Positions 16,994 through 25,162 of a stretch of DNA of 48,480 nt are shown here, piece after piece. The first letter of the stretch is position 1, and each line of letters starts with the position of its first letter. This DNA comes from Pseudomonadota bacterium (GTDB lineage: Bacteria; Desulfobacterota; Binatia; Binatales; Binataceae), in assembly GCA_021323945.1 (NCBI GenBank), contig JAJPKA010000009.1, positions 1 to 48,480 on the forward strand, in the 5' to 3' direction. A model generated the notes under the pieces. The model saw only the letters and a program-made list of their open reading frames with translations. It was not told the DNA's origin and did not search any database. The position numbers were made by a program, and so were the translations under genes.

Positions 16994-18109
16994 ATGAGAT
17001 TGGGACTGTTCTTAATGCCATCGCATCCGCCGGAGCGCACCCTCAAAGCCGGTCAGGAATGGGACCTCGAAATGTTACGTTTTGCCGATCGCCTCGGGTA
17101 TGACGAAGCATGGATCGGTGAGCACTTCACCTCGCCTTGGGAGCCCAATCCAGCCCCGGACTTATTAATCGCTCAAGCTTTGATGCAAACAAAGCGAATT
17201 GTACTGGCCCCGGGTGCACATCTGCTCCCTTATCATCATCCAGCCGAGCTCGCTTGCCGGGTGGCCTTCATAGACCATCTCGCCCAGGGTCGTTACATGT
17301 TGGGAATCGGTGCCAGCGGCTTGCCCAGCGATTGGCAACTGTTTTGTGTGGATGGGATGAAGGGTGAAAACCGTGAAATGACCCGCGAAGCCTTGGATAT
17401 CATGCTCAAAATCTGGGAGAGTGACGGCGGCTTCGCATACACCGGCAAGTATTGGAAGGTCAATGTGCCGACCCCGATGATGCGGACGCTCCGGCACCAT
17501 CTCAAGCCGTTTCAGAAGCCCCATCCGCCGATCGGCATTGCCGGCTTCAGTCCGGGGTCTGACACCCTCAAGCTCGCGGGCGAGCGGGGGTTCATTCCGC
17601 TCAGCCTCAATTTGAGCCCTTCATACGTGGCCTCGCACTGGGACGCCGTGCTCGAAGGCGCGCGGCGCACCGGCCGGGTACCTGATCGGTCTCAATGGCG
17701 CATAGTTCGCGAGATTTTTGTGGCCGATACTGACGACGAGGCCTATCGCGGGTGTGTGCGAGGCGCTATGGGCCGCATGATGAACGAGTATCTGCTACCG
17801 CTCTTTGCCGATTTCCAATTCACGAAATATCTCAAACACGACCCTGGGATTGCGGACGCCGACGTCACCCCGGAGTATCTGGTGAATCACGGCTGGCTGG
17901 TCGGCTCCGTCAAGACAGTGATTCGCAAGCTCGGCGAAATGTACGAGGCTCTGGGCGGTTTCGGCACGCTGCTGCTGTTTGCATTCGATTATGCCGACGA
18001 TCCCGAACCATGGTTCAAATCAATGCGTCTGTTGGCCGAGGAAGTTCTCCCTCACTTCCAGGAACGGCCGCCAACGAGAGACCAATTGGGCGTCGATGCC
18101 AAAGTCTGA
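16994..18109 (+). CDS. LLM-class flavin-dependent monooxygenase (limonene monooxygenase-like)
   Basis: 371 residues with the bacterial luciferase-like TIM-barrel fold: MRLGLFLMP start, GYDEAWIGEHF, LAPGAHLLPYHHPAELA, then LAQGRYMLGIGASGLPSDW. The gene's overall look (two helical insertions around GFAYTGKYWKVNVPTP) is that of limonene 1,2-monooxygenase and related long-chain/terpene LLM enzymes that use reduced FMN or FAD from a separate reductase. Likely hydroxylates or epoxidises a hydrophobic substrate. Located between the 6-oxocamphor-hydrolase-like gene and the thiolase/DUF35 pair on the same strand. The substrate is an inference. Confidence 0.9.
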   Translation: MRLGLFLMPSHPPERTLKAGQEWDLEMLRFADRLGYDEAWIGEHFTSPWEPNPAPDLLIAQALMQTKRIVLAPGAHLLPYHHPAELACRVAFIDHLAQGRYMLGIGASGLPSDWQLFCVDGMKGENREMTREALDIMLKIWESDGGFAYTGKYWKVNVPTPMMRTLRHHLKPFQKPHPPIGIAGFSPGSDTLKLAGERGFIPLSLNLSPSYVASHWDAVLEGARRTGRVPDRSQWRIVREIFVADTDDEAYRGCVRGAMGRMMNEYLLPLFADFQFTKYLKHDPGIADADVTPEYLVNHGWLVGSVKTVIRKLGEMYEALGGFGTLLLFAFDYADDPEPWFKSMRLLAEEVLPHFQERPPTRDQLGVDAKV

Positions 18110-18208
18110 CGAGCGAAGCGCAACCAACAACGGCCGACTGTTGAGTGCCAGTTGAGGTTCTGCCAGTCAAATCACGGCGTAAACTTGAACTGAACCCCTG
18201 TGACGAGA

Positions 18209-19381
18209 ATGAGCGAATATACAGTCAAAGACCGGGTGGCGATCATTGGTGTGGGTGAGACGAAATATTACAAGCGCGGACAGTCGCCGCTCAGTGAATT
18301 CCGCCTTGCCTGTGAAGCAATCAAAAGAGCTGCAGAAGACGCTGGTATCGACGTGCGTGAGATCGACGGAATCTCAGGATACGCCAATGACCGCAACGAA
18401 GCGTCGCGGGTGGCTACCGCCCTGGGGCTAAAGCAAGTGGGCTTCATGGGCATGGTGTGGGGCGGCGGAGGCGGTGGGGGCTCGGCTGCGGTCGGTAACG
18501 CCGCCGCCGCGATTGTCGCCGGCTATGCCAAATATGTCGTAGTTTTCCGAGCACTGGCACAGGGTCAGTTTGGCCGATTTGGGCAGGCACCGGTGTCGCA
18601 ACACGTCTCAGGCGCCGCTGCCTACACCGCTCCATACGGTCTCTTTGTGCCTGCCCAGTGGGTAGCGCTTCGGACCCGTCGCTTCATGCACGACTACGGA
18701 ATCAATCAGGAGCCGCTGGCGGCGGTGGCTCTGGCCGATTACTACCACGCCCAGTTCAACCCGCGCGCCGTGATGTATGGTCATCCGCTGACTCGCGAAC
18801 AATACGACAAGTCACGCTGGATCGTCGAGCCTTTTCACCTTTATGACTGTTGCATGGAGAACGATGGGGCCGCGGCGCTTATTCTGACCAGTGCAGACCG
18901 GGCGCGGGATTCGCGCAAAAAGCCTGCCTATATCCTGGCAGCTGCGCAAGGCTCAGGTTACCGACATGCTGCGACGGTTGAGAATTCGTTCGATTATTCA
19001 TCCTCGAATTTCAAGACACTTGCACCACGACTTTATGAGATGGCCGGAATAACACCTAAGGATGTCGATTGCGCACAGATCTATGAGCATTTCAGCGGTG
19101 CTGTGATGATCAGCCTCGTCGAACATGGCTTCTGCCAGCCCGAGGAAGTGATGGAGTTTGTCACTTTTGACAATATCACTGCTCCCAACGGTAAACTTCC
19201 AGTCAACACCAGTGGTGGAAATATCGCGGAATGTTACATGCACGGGCTCGAACTGGTGATTGAAGCGGCGCGCCAGGTCCGAGGCGACTCGACCTGTCAA
19301 GTACCCGACTGCAAAATTTCCCTGGTCGCTTCTGGACCGATGGTTTCTCCGGTCAGCGACCTGCTCGTCCACTCTATGTGA
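18209..19381 (+). CDS. Thiolase-family protein (SCP2/lipid-transfer type)
   Basis: 390 residues from ATG 18209; a GTG nine bases earlier (18200) is an alternative start. The thiolase fold is clear: VAIIGVGETKYYKRG at the start, CAQIYEHFSG, then TSGGNIAECYMHGLEL near the end. Where a classical thiolase has its nucleophilic Cys, this protein has a run of seven glycines (GGGGGGGSAA) and no Cys, so ordinary thiolysis is unlikely. That fits the lipid-transfer-protein (Ltp2-like) aldolases, which work with a DUF35 partner to cut steroid side chains; the DUF35 gene follows at once. I infer a retro-aldol or C-C-cleaving step on an acyl-CoA. Confidence 0.9.
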   Translation: MSEYTVKDRVAIIGVGETKYYKRGQSPLSEFRLACEAIKRAAEDAGIDVREIDGISGYANDRNEASRVATALGLKQVGFMGMVWGGGGGGGSAAVGNAAAAIVAGYAKYVVVFRALAQGQFGRFGQAPVSQHVSGAAAYTAPYGLFVPAQWVALRTRRFMHDYGINQEPLAAVALADYYHAQFNPRAVMYGHPLTREQYDKSRWIVEPFHLYDCCMENDGAAALILTSADRARDSRKKPAYILAAAQGSGYRHAATVENSFDYSSSNFKTLAPRLYEMAGITPKDVDCAQIYEHFSGAVMISLVEHGFCQPEEVMEFVTFDNITAPNGKLPVNTSGGNIAECYMHGLELVIEAARQVRGDSTCQVPDCKISLVASGPMVSPVSDLLVHSM

Positions 19382-19405
19382 GCTGTGGCCCAGGGGGAGC
19401 TATTC

Positions 19406-19846
19406 ATGGCTGAAGTAAAGTACTACCTGCCGGAAGGATTACCTACGCCTCGCGCCCAGCGCGACGGACTCGATAAAGAGTACTGGGATGCGACCCGCCG
19501 GCACGAGTTGGTTGCTCAGCGGTGTAACAGCTGCGGTGGTTTTCAGTGGGGTCCGGAAGCTATTTGCCATAGATGTCATTCGTTCGATCTGGGGTGGGCC
19601 AAACTTTCAGGGCGCGGTCGTCTCTATAGCTGGATTCGAACCTGGAACCCAGTCCACCCGGCTCTGCGCGAGGCCTGCCCATATTTGGTCGCCGTTGTAC
19701 AGATTCCAGAGGCTGACAACATCCGGATGGTCGGTAACCTTTTGGGCGATCCTCTTCAAAACCCGCCCTTCGACGTCGAAGTCGAGGCGGTCTTCGAGGA
19801 TCATCCCGACGCCACGCTGGTGCACTGGAAAGTCGTCGACGGCTGA
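19406..19846 (+). CDS. DUF35 OB-fold/zinc-ribbon protein, thiolase partner
   Basis: 146 residues from ATG 19406, preceded six bases away by a strong AGGGGGAG ribosome site; an in-frame GTG at 19385 would add seven residues but has no such site. The N-terminal rubredoxin-like zinc ribbon has CNSC near residue 37 and CHRC near 53. The C-terminal OB-fold has SGRGRLYSWIRTWNP and YLVAVVQI. DUF35 proteins bind acyl-CoA and pair with thiolase-like subunits, as ChsH2 does with Ltp2. The 24-bp gap to the thiolase stop supports a two-subunit enzyme. Confidence 0.92.
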   Translation: MAEVKYYLPEGLPTPRAQRDGLDKEYWDATRRHELVAQRCNSCGGFQWGPEAICHRCHSFDLGWAKLSGRGRLYSWIRTWNPVHPALREACPYLVAVVQIPEADNIRMVGNLLGDPLQNPPFDVEVEAVFEDHPDATLVHWKVVDG

Positions 19847-19930
19847 TAGGGATCAACCAGTTTCTGGCTCGATGGCTGGGCAACGGGGGCGGGGACCGGT
19901 CCGGTTAAGCGCACGCGCTCCGTGATTCGA

Positions 19931-20098
19931 TCAAGGCGCGGTACCCTGCACCGAGGTGCTGCTTGAGCTTGTGCCTGACGATGGCGGATATGGGCTAGTC
20001 TGCTGCGATCGGTAGCTACAGGAAAAGCAACCGTTAATTACCAAACACGCGACGAGGGCCAGCAGGAAGGATGCGAGTTTGCTCTTTACGGCTTTCAT
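19931..20098 (-). CDS. Short serine-rich lipoprotein
   Basis: A 55-residue frame. It starts ATG with KAVKSK, then a hydrophobic stretch (LASFLLALVACLVI) and NGC as a lipobox, so mature lipoprotein would begin at Cys24. The remainder (about 30 residues) is Ser/Thr/Pro-rich and ends in GTAP. It lies 5 bp after the end of a damaged frame on the same strand, and AGGTG directly before the ATG may serve as ribosome site. Bacterial lipoproteins of this size occur, for example entericidin-like ones, but I see no specific family. Real gene likely, function unknown. Confidence 0.5.
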   Translation of the reverse strand: MKAVKSKLASFLLALVACLVINGCFSCSYRSQQTSPYPPSSGTSSSSTSVQGTAP

Positions 20099-20103
20099 GT
20101 CAC

Positions 20104-20676
20104 CTAAATCTTGAACCTGATATCGGACAGGATCAATCGGTAAATTGGCTGGAATTCGCCTAGCCGAGCGTCATCAAGATACTGGGGGAAATATCGCGAG
20201 AAGTGCCCCATCTCAGCGCCAGGCAGCGTTGGGCTCAACGGCATATCGTTCCAAGACCGTTTGGTCCGTCCGCCGATGAGCTCAGCGCCGGGCAAAAAAC
20301 GTTGGCGCTGGAGATTTACTGTAAACGTAGTCGATTTTCCTGGGCTTGCATCCGTCCTGGTGAATTCCACTCACCACCCCAACGCGAGGAGGCCGCTAAA
20401 GAAAAAGACATCACCGCGCCGCCAATTGATCAGCAGATGACCGACCCGAAAAGATGATCGCGACGAAGGCCGAGTCATCTTAAAGATCACCGTGGGATAT
20501 TTTTGGCCCGACACGTCGTGTCCGGACGTGAGCCGATCACAGGAGCAACGCCTGGGACCGCATCCGAGCACCAGGTCACACTTTCGTTTCCACTTGAGCC
20601 GCCGATAATCCCAGCGGCGGAGCAGAGGGTAACTCCGGACCGGCGCTGCCTCAGTTGCCAATCTGTATCCAACCAT
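20104..20676 (-). pseudogene. Interrupted ORF, possibly a YceI-like remnant
   Basis: One reading frame of 191 codons broken by a single in-frame TGA at 20371-20373. The two halves would otherwise be read as separate short ORFs. In the first half SGQKYPTVIFKMTR and RVGHLLIN resemble the YceI-family pattern of DV..YPT..F.ST then VTGHL.I. The second half starts VEFTRTDASPGK, which is weakly like the YceI GEFTLRRTDFG strand. The extreme N-terminal third does not look coding. It lies between two lipoprotein genes on the same strand. The stop could be a decayed gene or a sequence error; the family assignment is tentative. Confidence 0.35.
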
Positions 20677-21337
20677 TGTTGGTGATAGTGACGTCCGGCG
20701 ACCCTAGACGGGGTGCCAAAAGACCTAAGAGTGTGTTCTGGACGCGTCGAGCGTTCTCTACCTGGGCTTGCAGTTGACGTGCGGCTCCCGCTAGCTCAGC
20801 GTTGCCCTGTTCACACCGGCCTTGAATATTGGCCATCAAAAGGGCCGCGGTGATAAGGTATTGATTTGCCTGAGCCGCCTTAGTCTTGTCGGGGATGCTA
20901 GCCAGTGCTGCGTTAGCGGCGTAGTTAAGCACGGTCTGGCAGTACAGAACATCGACCATCGCTTGAGGCTCGCAAAGCTCACCAATTCTCGCGGCAAATT
21001 CACCATCACTTTGGGTCTTAGCTACCGCTCGCAGCCGCATCGCTTCGCTGACCAGGGCTCGCTGACCATCAAGCATGGCGAAAGTTTGCTCGGGCGTAAG
21101 GTTGGGGCCAGGTGCCAGGTACCGTGCTAGCGTATCGAGAAGAGAAGCGGCATTTTGAAACCGAACCCGAATCTGGTCCGGAGTCCCCATGTCGGCCGTC
21201 AGCTTCATCACTTCCGCGAGCTGCGCCTGGCGAAGCGATTGCTGAACATTCGGCGCGCACCCAGCAATAAAGCCCGGAGCGAAAGTGAACAATAGGACGC
21301 CGACGGAAGGGGCCCAAGTCGGCCCCGAATGATCCAT
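20651..21337 (-). CDS. Predicted lipoprotein, unknown function
   Basis: 228 residues. A hydrophobic segment (VGVLLFTFAPGF) leads to a lipobox IAGC at about residues 24-27, followed by a helical, Ala/Gln-rich domain with several conserved-looking Cys (GELCEPQ, LYCQTVL, GRCEQG). The C-terminus, QARRVQNTLLGLLAPRLG followed by a short beta-like tail, has no recognised family. Probably periplasmic and lipid-anchored. It heads a minus-strand stretch of short lipoprotein-type genes. Function unknown. Confidence 0.75.
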   Translation of the reverse strand: MDHSGPTWAPSVGVLLFTFAPGFIAGCAPNVQQSLRQAQLAEVMKLTADMGTPDQIRVRFQNAASLLDTLARYLAPGPNLTPEQTFAMLDGQRALVSEAMRLRAVAKTQSDGEFAARIGELCEPQAMVDVLYCQTVLNYAANAALASIPDKTKAAQANQYLITAALLMANIQGRCEQGNAELAGAARQLQAQVENARRVQNTLLGLLAPRLGSPDVTITNNGWIQIGN

Positions 21338-21505
21338 CGCGATTTCTCCAGTGGGCTAAATACGGCAGCGCTGCCATAATTACACTATGCTCAACAGACT
21401 GTCCAGCGAACGCACAGCGCCTGAAAATTAACTCATGTTTCGGCACGGTCGCAGTTGCTTGGTTTGGAGCCGGTTTCGAATCGGAAAATGGTTTGGTTCC
21501 GGCTT

Positions 21506-21904
21506 CTATTGCAGGCGCTCGGCTCCCACCTGCTCTCCGTCTTCATCTTTGTTGATGATAGTGTAGAGCGTCCATGTTTGGCTTTGGTAAACAAAGACGT
21601 TGCCACAGATGAGGACGTCATCCGCCGCTTGCCATTGAGATGAATCGGCCCGGTCCGCATCATCCACCTTGTAGATTTGCCCCGAAGCCATCTCGATTAT
21701 AGCGCCCGAGCTAGAGACATCGGATATTGAATCCTCTTCGCAGGTCATTGCACCTGCCCGAGCCGGAATCAGCGGCAGGATGACAACCGGCAGGATGACA
21801 ACCACTAGCGCAATGCTAGAGTAAGGCCTCCCGAGTCTTTGACCTTTAGGATCTTCGCGGAGGCGTGCTAAAGAGAGGCCGCGGCCTGTGCATCGTCCAT
21901 CCAT
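21506..21904 (-). CDS. Exported small hypothetical protein
   Basis: Frame open from 21979; the ATG at 21904 gives 132 residues with a long n-region, then a hydrophobic core (ALVVVILPVVILPLIPARAGA) ending in a probable signal-peptidase I site. The mature part (about 85 residues) has MTCEEDSISDVSSSGAIIEM and ADDVLICGNVFVY, a two-Cys beta-rich protein, probably disulfide-bonded. I recall similar uncharacterised exported proteins with C-E-[ED]-D...ADDVLIC, but no function. A perfect 15-bp tandem duplication lies inside the signal peptide. The start is uncertain; TTG 21979 is the other candidate. Confidence 0.65.
   Translation of the reverse strand: MDGRCTGRGLSLARLREDPKGQRLGRPYSSIALVVVILPVVILPLIPARAGAMTCEEDSISDVSSSGAIIEMASGQIYKVDDADRADSSQWQAADDVLICGNVFVYQSQTWTLYTIINKDEDGEQVGAERLQ
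21773..21802. repeat. Perfect 15-bp tandem duplication
   Basis: Unit CGGCAGGATGACAAC occurs twice head to tail (21773-21787 and 21788-21802). It encodes the repeated VVILP-VVILP in the signal peptide of the exported hypothetical protein, and so preserves the frame. Confidence 0.9.
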
Positions 21905-22057
21905 TCGCCGGTGAGGAAATTTTTCGGGCCATGCTGGGCGGTAGGTTGATTTAAACAGGTGGTTCTGGACACTGGCCAAGTTCCATCCTGGGCAGGGCTT
22001 GTTCTGCAGCCAACTGCGCCCGCGTGGGTCGACCCGCCGAGGCGAAAAAGCTCGGAT

Positions 22058-22134
22058 TGGCGCGCCCTGAGGGATTTGAACCCCCGACCCTCTGATCCGT
22101 AGTCAGATGCTCTGATCCGCTGAGCTAAGGGCGC
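22058..22134 (-). tRNA. tRNA-Arg (anticodon ACG)
   Basis: Complete cloverleaf on the minus strand: acceptor GCGCCCT with AGGGCGC, D arm GCTC/GAGC, anticodon stem TCTGA/TCAGA around loop CTACGGA giving ACG, and T arm GGGGG/CCCTC (one G-T pair) around TTCAAAT. Discriminator G and an encoded CCA are present. The A34 is expected to be edited to inosine to read CGN codons. Confidence 0.95.
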
Positions 22135-22245
22135 ACCTCGAAACCCGCGCCACCATTTTTCACGTTAAGCGCTGCTTGCGCAAGCCAAGCTCGTCGGACA
22201 AGCGCCGGTTATATAACGACACGTGCCCGATAGTGTCCGTCAATT

Positions 22246-23682
22246 TCAGGCCTGCGCGGGCTGATCTACAGGAACCCAGACGGATACGGTGGTGCCTTCT
22301 CGCAACCGGCTCTCAATGTGCAAGCTGCCGCGATGCAGCTGCATTATGTGTTTGACGATGGCAAGTCCAAGTCCGGTGCCGCCCAGCTCGCGGGACCGGG
22401 CCCGATCGACCCGGTAAAATCGCTCAGTCAAACGCGGGATGGCGGCAGCAGGAATCCCCTCACCGGTGTCCGAGACGATGAACTCAACCCCTGGAACCGC
22501 TGACGAGGATGAGGCCACGGTTCCATCCATCTGGTTGACGCGCGTGCGCGCTTCCAACGTTACGATGCCACCCCGCGGCGTATACTTGATTGCGTTGTCC
22601 AAGAGATTCACCATCACCTGGTGCATCCGGTCGCGGTCAATGACGACATGCGGTAAGTCCGGTGTAGACTTGGCAACCAGCTCGATGCCAGCGCGGACCG
22701 CCTGTTCCCGCATCAGCTCCGCTGCCTCATCGATGATTCGCGCGGGCGCGATTGGCTCGAATTTGAGGGGCGTCAATCCTCGCTCGAGGTCTGACAGCGA
22801 AATCAAGTCATCGATCAGGCGGGCCAGGCGTCGCGATTGGCGCTCTATAATGCCGAGGAAGCGCCGCTGAGTCTCGGCGTCATCCACGCCTTTTAGGAGT
22901 GTTTCCGCGTAGCCATAGAGCGCGGTGAGTGGGGTGCGCAGTTCGTGGGTAAGATTGGCGATGAAATCGGCACGAACAGTCTCGTAGGCGCGCAGGCGCG
23001 TGATTTCATGGAACACAAAGACACGGCCGGCGTCACCTGCCGCCAGTTTCACCGGCGCCGCACTCGCCTCGAGGTACCGCTGCACCGGATTTTGAATGGG
23101 CACTTCCGCCGTCTGTACACTCGCGGAATCGAGCGAAGTGGCGCGTACCACGAACTCTTGTAAGCGCGGATCGCGGCACAGTTCTATAAAGTGACGCCCG
23201 GTGTAACTGGCTTCTGGCTGTAAGGCAAAAAGCCGGCGGGCGGCATTGTTGAGGAGCACGACCTTTCCCTGCGGCCCCGTCACCACTACCGCCTCATTCA
23301 TGTTGCGGAGAATGGCATCGAACTCGGCGCGCTGCTCGTTCAGCTTGTCAAATTCCAGCGCGATCCGATCAGTTGCCTCGAGTAGACGCCGCTCGATCCG
23401 GTGCAGGAAATCGTGCTCCCTGCTGCCGATGTGGGTGGGGGATTCGTGCCGTTCCAACGCCTCGATCAATGCTGTGAGGCGCTCACCGTGCGCTCGAAAC
23501 GAACGCGCAATCCTCAGGCTGAGACTCACCCCCACAGTGACCCCCAAAGCCAGCGTCAGCACCACCCATGCGATGCCGATAGAGCCCTGCGCGCCCAGAA
23601 CGATCAGCGCCGTCGCCGCTGGTAGCAGACCCAACAAGAGGGCCAGGATAAGCCGGAAAGCGAGCCGCTTATCCAAGCGCAT
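22246..23682 (-). CDS. phoR: Phosphate-regulon sensor histidine kinase
   Basis: 478 residues. Two transmembrane helices (about 8-30 and 36-56) with almost no periplasmic loop, as in PhoR, are followed by a linker helix, a PAS domain (about 118-230, FDAILRNMNEAVVV start), the dimerisation box NLTHELRTPL with phospho-acceptor His246, and a HATPase domain with NLLDNAIKYTP, DTGEGIP and GGTGLGLAIVKHI. It senses phosphate status through the Pst transporter and PhoU rather than phosphate directly. It overlaps phoB by 14 bp and ends the pst-pho operon. Confidence 0.96.
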   Translation of the reverse strand: MRLDKRLAFRLILALLLGLLPAATALIVLGAQGSIGIAWVVLTLALGVTVGVSLSLRIARSFRAHGERLTALIEALERHESPTHIGSREHDFLHRIERRLLEATDRIALEFDKLNEQRAEFDAILRNMNEAVVVTGPQGKVVLLNNAARRLFALQPEASYTGRHFIELCRDPRLQEFVVRATSLDSASVQTAEVPIQNPVQRYLEASAAPVKLAAGDAGRVFVFHEITRLRAYETVRADFIANLTHELRTPLTALYGYAETLLKGVDDAETQRRFLGIIERQSRRLARLIDDLISLSDLERGLTPLKFEPIAPARIIDEAAELMREQAVRAGIELVAKSTPDLPHVVIDRDRMHQVMVNLLDNAIKYTPRGGIVTLEARTRVNQMDGTVASSSSAVPGVEFIVSDTGEGIPAAAIPRLTERFYRVDRARSRELGGTGLGLAIVKHIMQLHRGSLHIESRLREGTTVSVWVPVDQPAQA

Positions 23683-24409
23683 CCGGGTTGAAGCGATAAC
23701 CGACGCTGCGCACCGTGAGAATTAGCTCGGGATTGGAATCGTCGCGCTCAATCTGTTGCCGCAGCCGGCGCACGTGAACGTCGATGGTGCGCGGTTCGAC
23801 GAAGGTGTCACGGCCCCACACCAAATCGAGTAGTTGCTCACGGCTATAGACCCGCAGGGGATGCTGAACGAAAAACCGCAACAGCTCGAACTCGCGCAAG
23901 GCCAACTCCTTCTTTTCGCCGTCAACGAAGACCTCATAGGTGCCGAAGTCGATTTTCAGACGGCCGCGCTCGAAGATGGCAGGTAAGGTTTGCTCCGCCA
24001 CGGCATTTGCACGGCGCAGCAAGGCCTTCACTCTGGCCACCACTTCGCGGGGGCTGAAAGGCTTGACAATATAATCGTCAGCGCCCATCTCGAGCCCCAG
24101 CACACGGTCCACTTCGGCTCCCTTGGCGGTGAGAATAATGATCGGCAGCCGGGCAGTATCGCTCTGAGACCGGAGGCGCCGGCATAGCTCGAGCCCAGGC
24201 ATTCGCGGCAGCATTAAATCCAACACCAGCAGATCGGGTGCTCGGCGAGCGATGCGATCGATAGCTTCGGCGCCGTCCGCCGCCTCTTCAACCGCAAAGC
24301 CCTCCTGCGTCAGGTTGTACCGCAGGAGTTCGCGGATATCACTCTCATCCTCGACCACCAGGATTTTGTGCCGTGGTCGATCGCGCGCCACATCGGCCAA
24401 CGCGCTCAT
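23669..24409 (-). CDS. phoB: Phosphate-regulon response regulator
   Basis: 246 residues, OmpR/PhoB type. The receiver domain has the acidic pair DES at 21-23, phospho-acceptor Asp64 (VLDLMLPRMPG), T in ILTAKG and K in IVKPFSPREV. The C-terminal winged helix has FELLRFFVQHP, SREQLLDLVWG and RTIDVHVRRLRQQIE. It activates phosphate-starvation genes by binding pho boxes. Its ATG overlaps the phoU stop (ATGA), so the two are translationally coupled; phoR follows with a 14-bp overlap. Confidence 0.96.
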   Translation of the reverse strand: MSALADVARDRPRHKILVVEDESDIRELLRYNLTQEGFAVEEAADGAEAIDRIARRAPDLLVLDLMLPRMPGLELCRRLRSQSDTARLPIIILTAKGAEVDRVLGLEMGADDYIVKPFSPREVVARVKALLRRANAVAEQTLPAIFERGRLKIDFGTYEVFVDGEKKELALREFELLRFFVQHPLRVYSREQLLDLVWGRDTFVEPRTIDVHVRRLRQQIERDDSNPELILTVRSVGYRFNPDALG

Positions 24410-25107
24410 GGCCGCTCCGTCTTCCTGTCCATATGCCGAATCGTCCTCCCCTTAACCATGTAAACCACCATTTCGGCGATGTTTGTTGCGTGGTCGGCAA
24501 TCCGTTCGAGATATTTCGACACGAACAGGATCTGTGTCGCGCGGGCGATCGTGCCGGGATCCTCTGCCATGTAGCTCAACAATTCGCGATAGATCTGATA
24601 ATTGAGCGCGTCAACTTCATCGTCACGTTCGATCACCTTCTCCGCCAGCTCGGTATCGTCCTTGACGAATGCATCAAGACTGTCATTGACCATCGATTGG
24701 GCAATCTCGGCCATTCTCGGAATATCGATGTAGGGCTTGAGTTGAGGCTGCTGGCTTAATTCAAGCACGCGTTCGCAAATGTTGACGGCGTTGTCCCCGA
24801 TGCGTTCGAGGTCAGTAGTGATCTTAAGACCTGTCGTGATGAACCGCAGGTCGCGGGCGGCAGGCTGATGGAGCGCCAGGAGCCGGATGCAGCGCTCGTC
24901 ATTTTCAATGTCCATCCGGTTCACTTCCGCATCGCGGGCGATGATCTGGCGGGCCTTGTCGACGTCTCGCTCGACCAGCGAGTCAACCGCTTCGGCGATC
25001 TGTCTTTCAACGAGACCACCCATCTTCAACAAACCGGCGTGCAGGCCGCGCAACTCTTCTTCGTACTGTCGATTGGTGTGTTGCGTCTGAGAGTGGTCCA
25101 TTTTCAA
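24406..25107 (-). CDS. phoU: Phosphate signalling protein PhoU
   Basis: 233 residues made of two three-helix PhoU repeats with the metal-binding-type E/DxxxD patterns. IERIGDNAVNI in the first repeat and LERIADHATNIAEMVVYMVKG in the second are the family hallmarks. It connects the Pst transporter to PhoR and restrains the Pho response when phosphate is ample. Located 55 bp after pstB and coupled to phoB. Confidence 0.97.
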   Translation of the reverse strand: MKMDHSQTQHTNRQYEEELRGLHAGLLKMGGLVERQIAEAVDSLVERDVDKARQIIARDAEVNRMDIENDERCIRLLALHQPAARDLRFITTGLKITTDLERIGDNAVNICERVLELSQQPQLKPYIDIPRMAEIAQSMVNDSLDAFVKDDTELAEKVIERDDEVDALNYQIYRELLSYMAEDPGTIARATQILFVSKYLERIADHATNIAEMVVYMVKGRTIRHMDRKTERP

Positions 25108-25162
25108 CTCCGCGCCACCGCCTGAGATGCCAGGCGCCCATGGTTCAAATGCGCTCCGGGGA

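Noticed and set aside
18209-19381. Classical acetyl-CoA acetyltransferase
   Set aside because: The nucleophilic Cys is absent; a thiolase-fold aldolase partner fits better.
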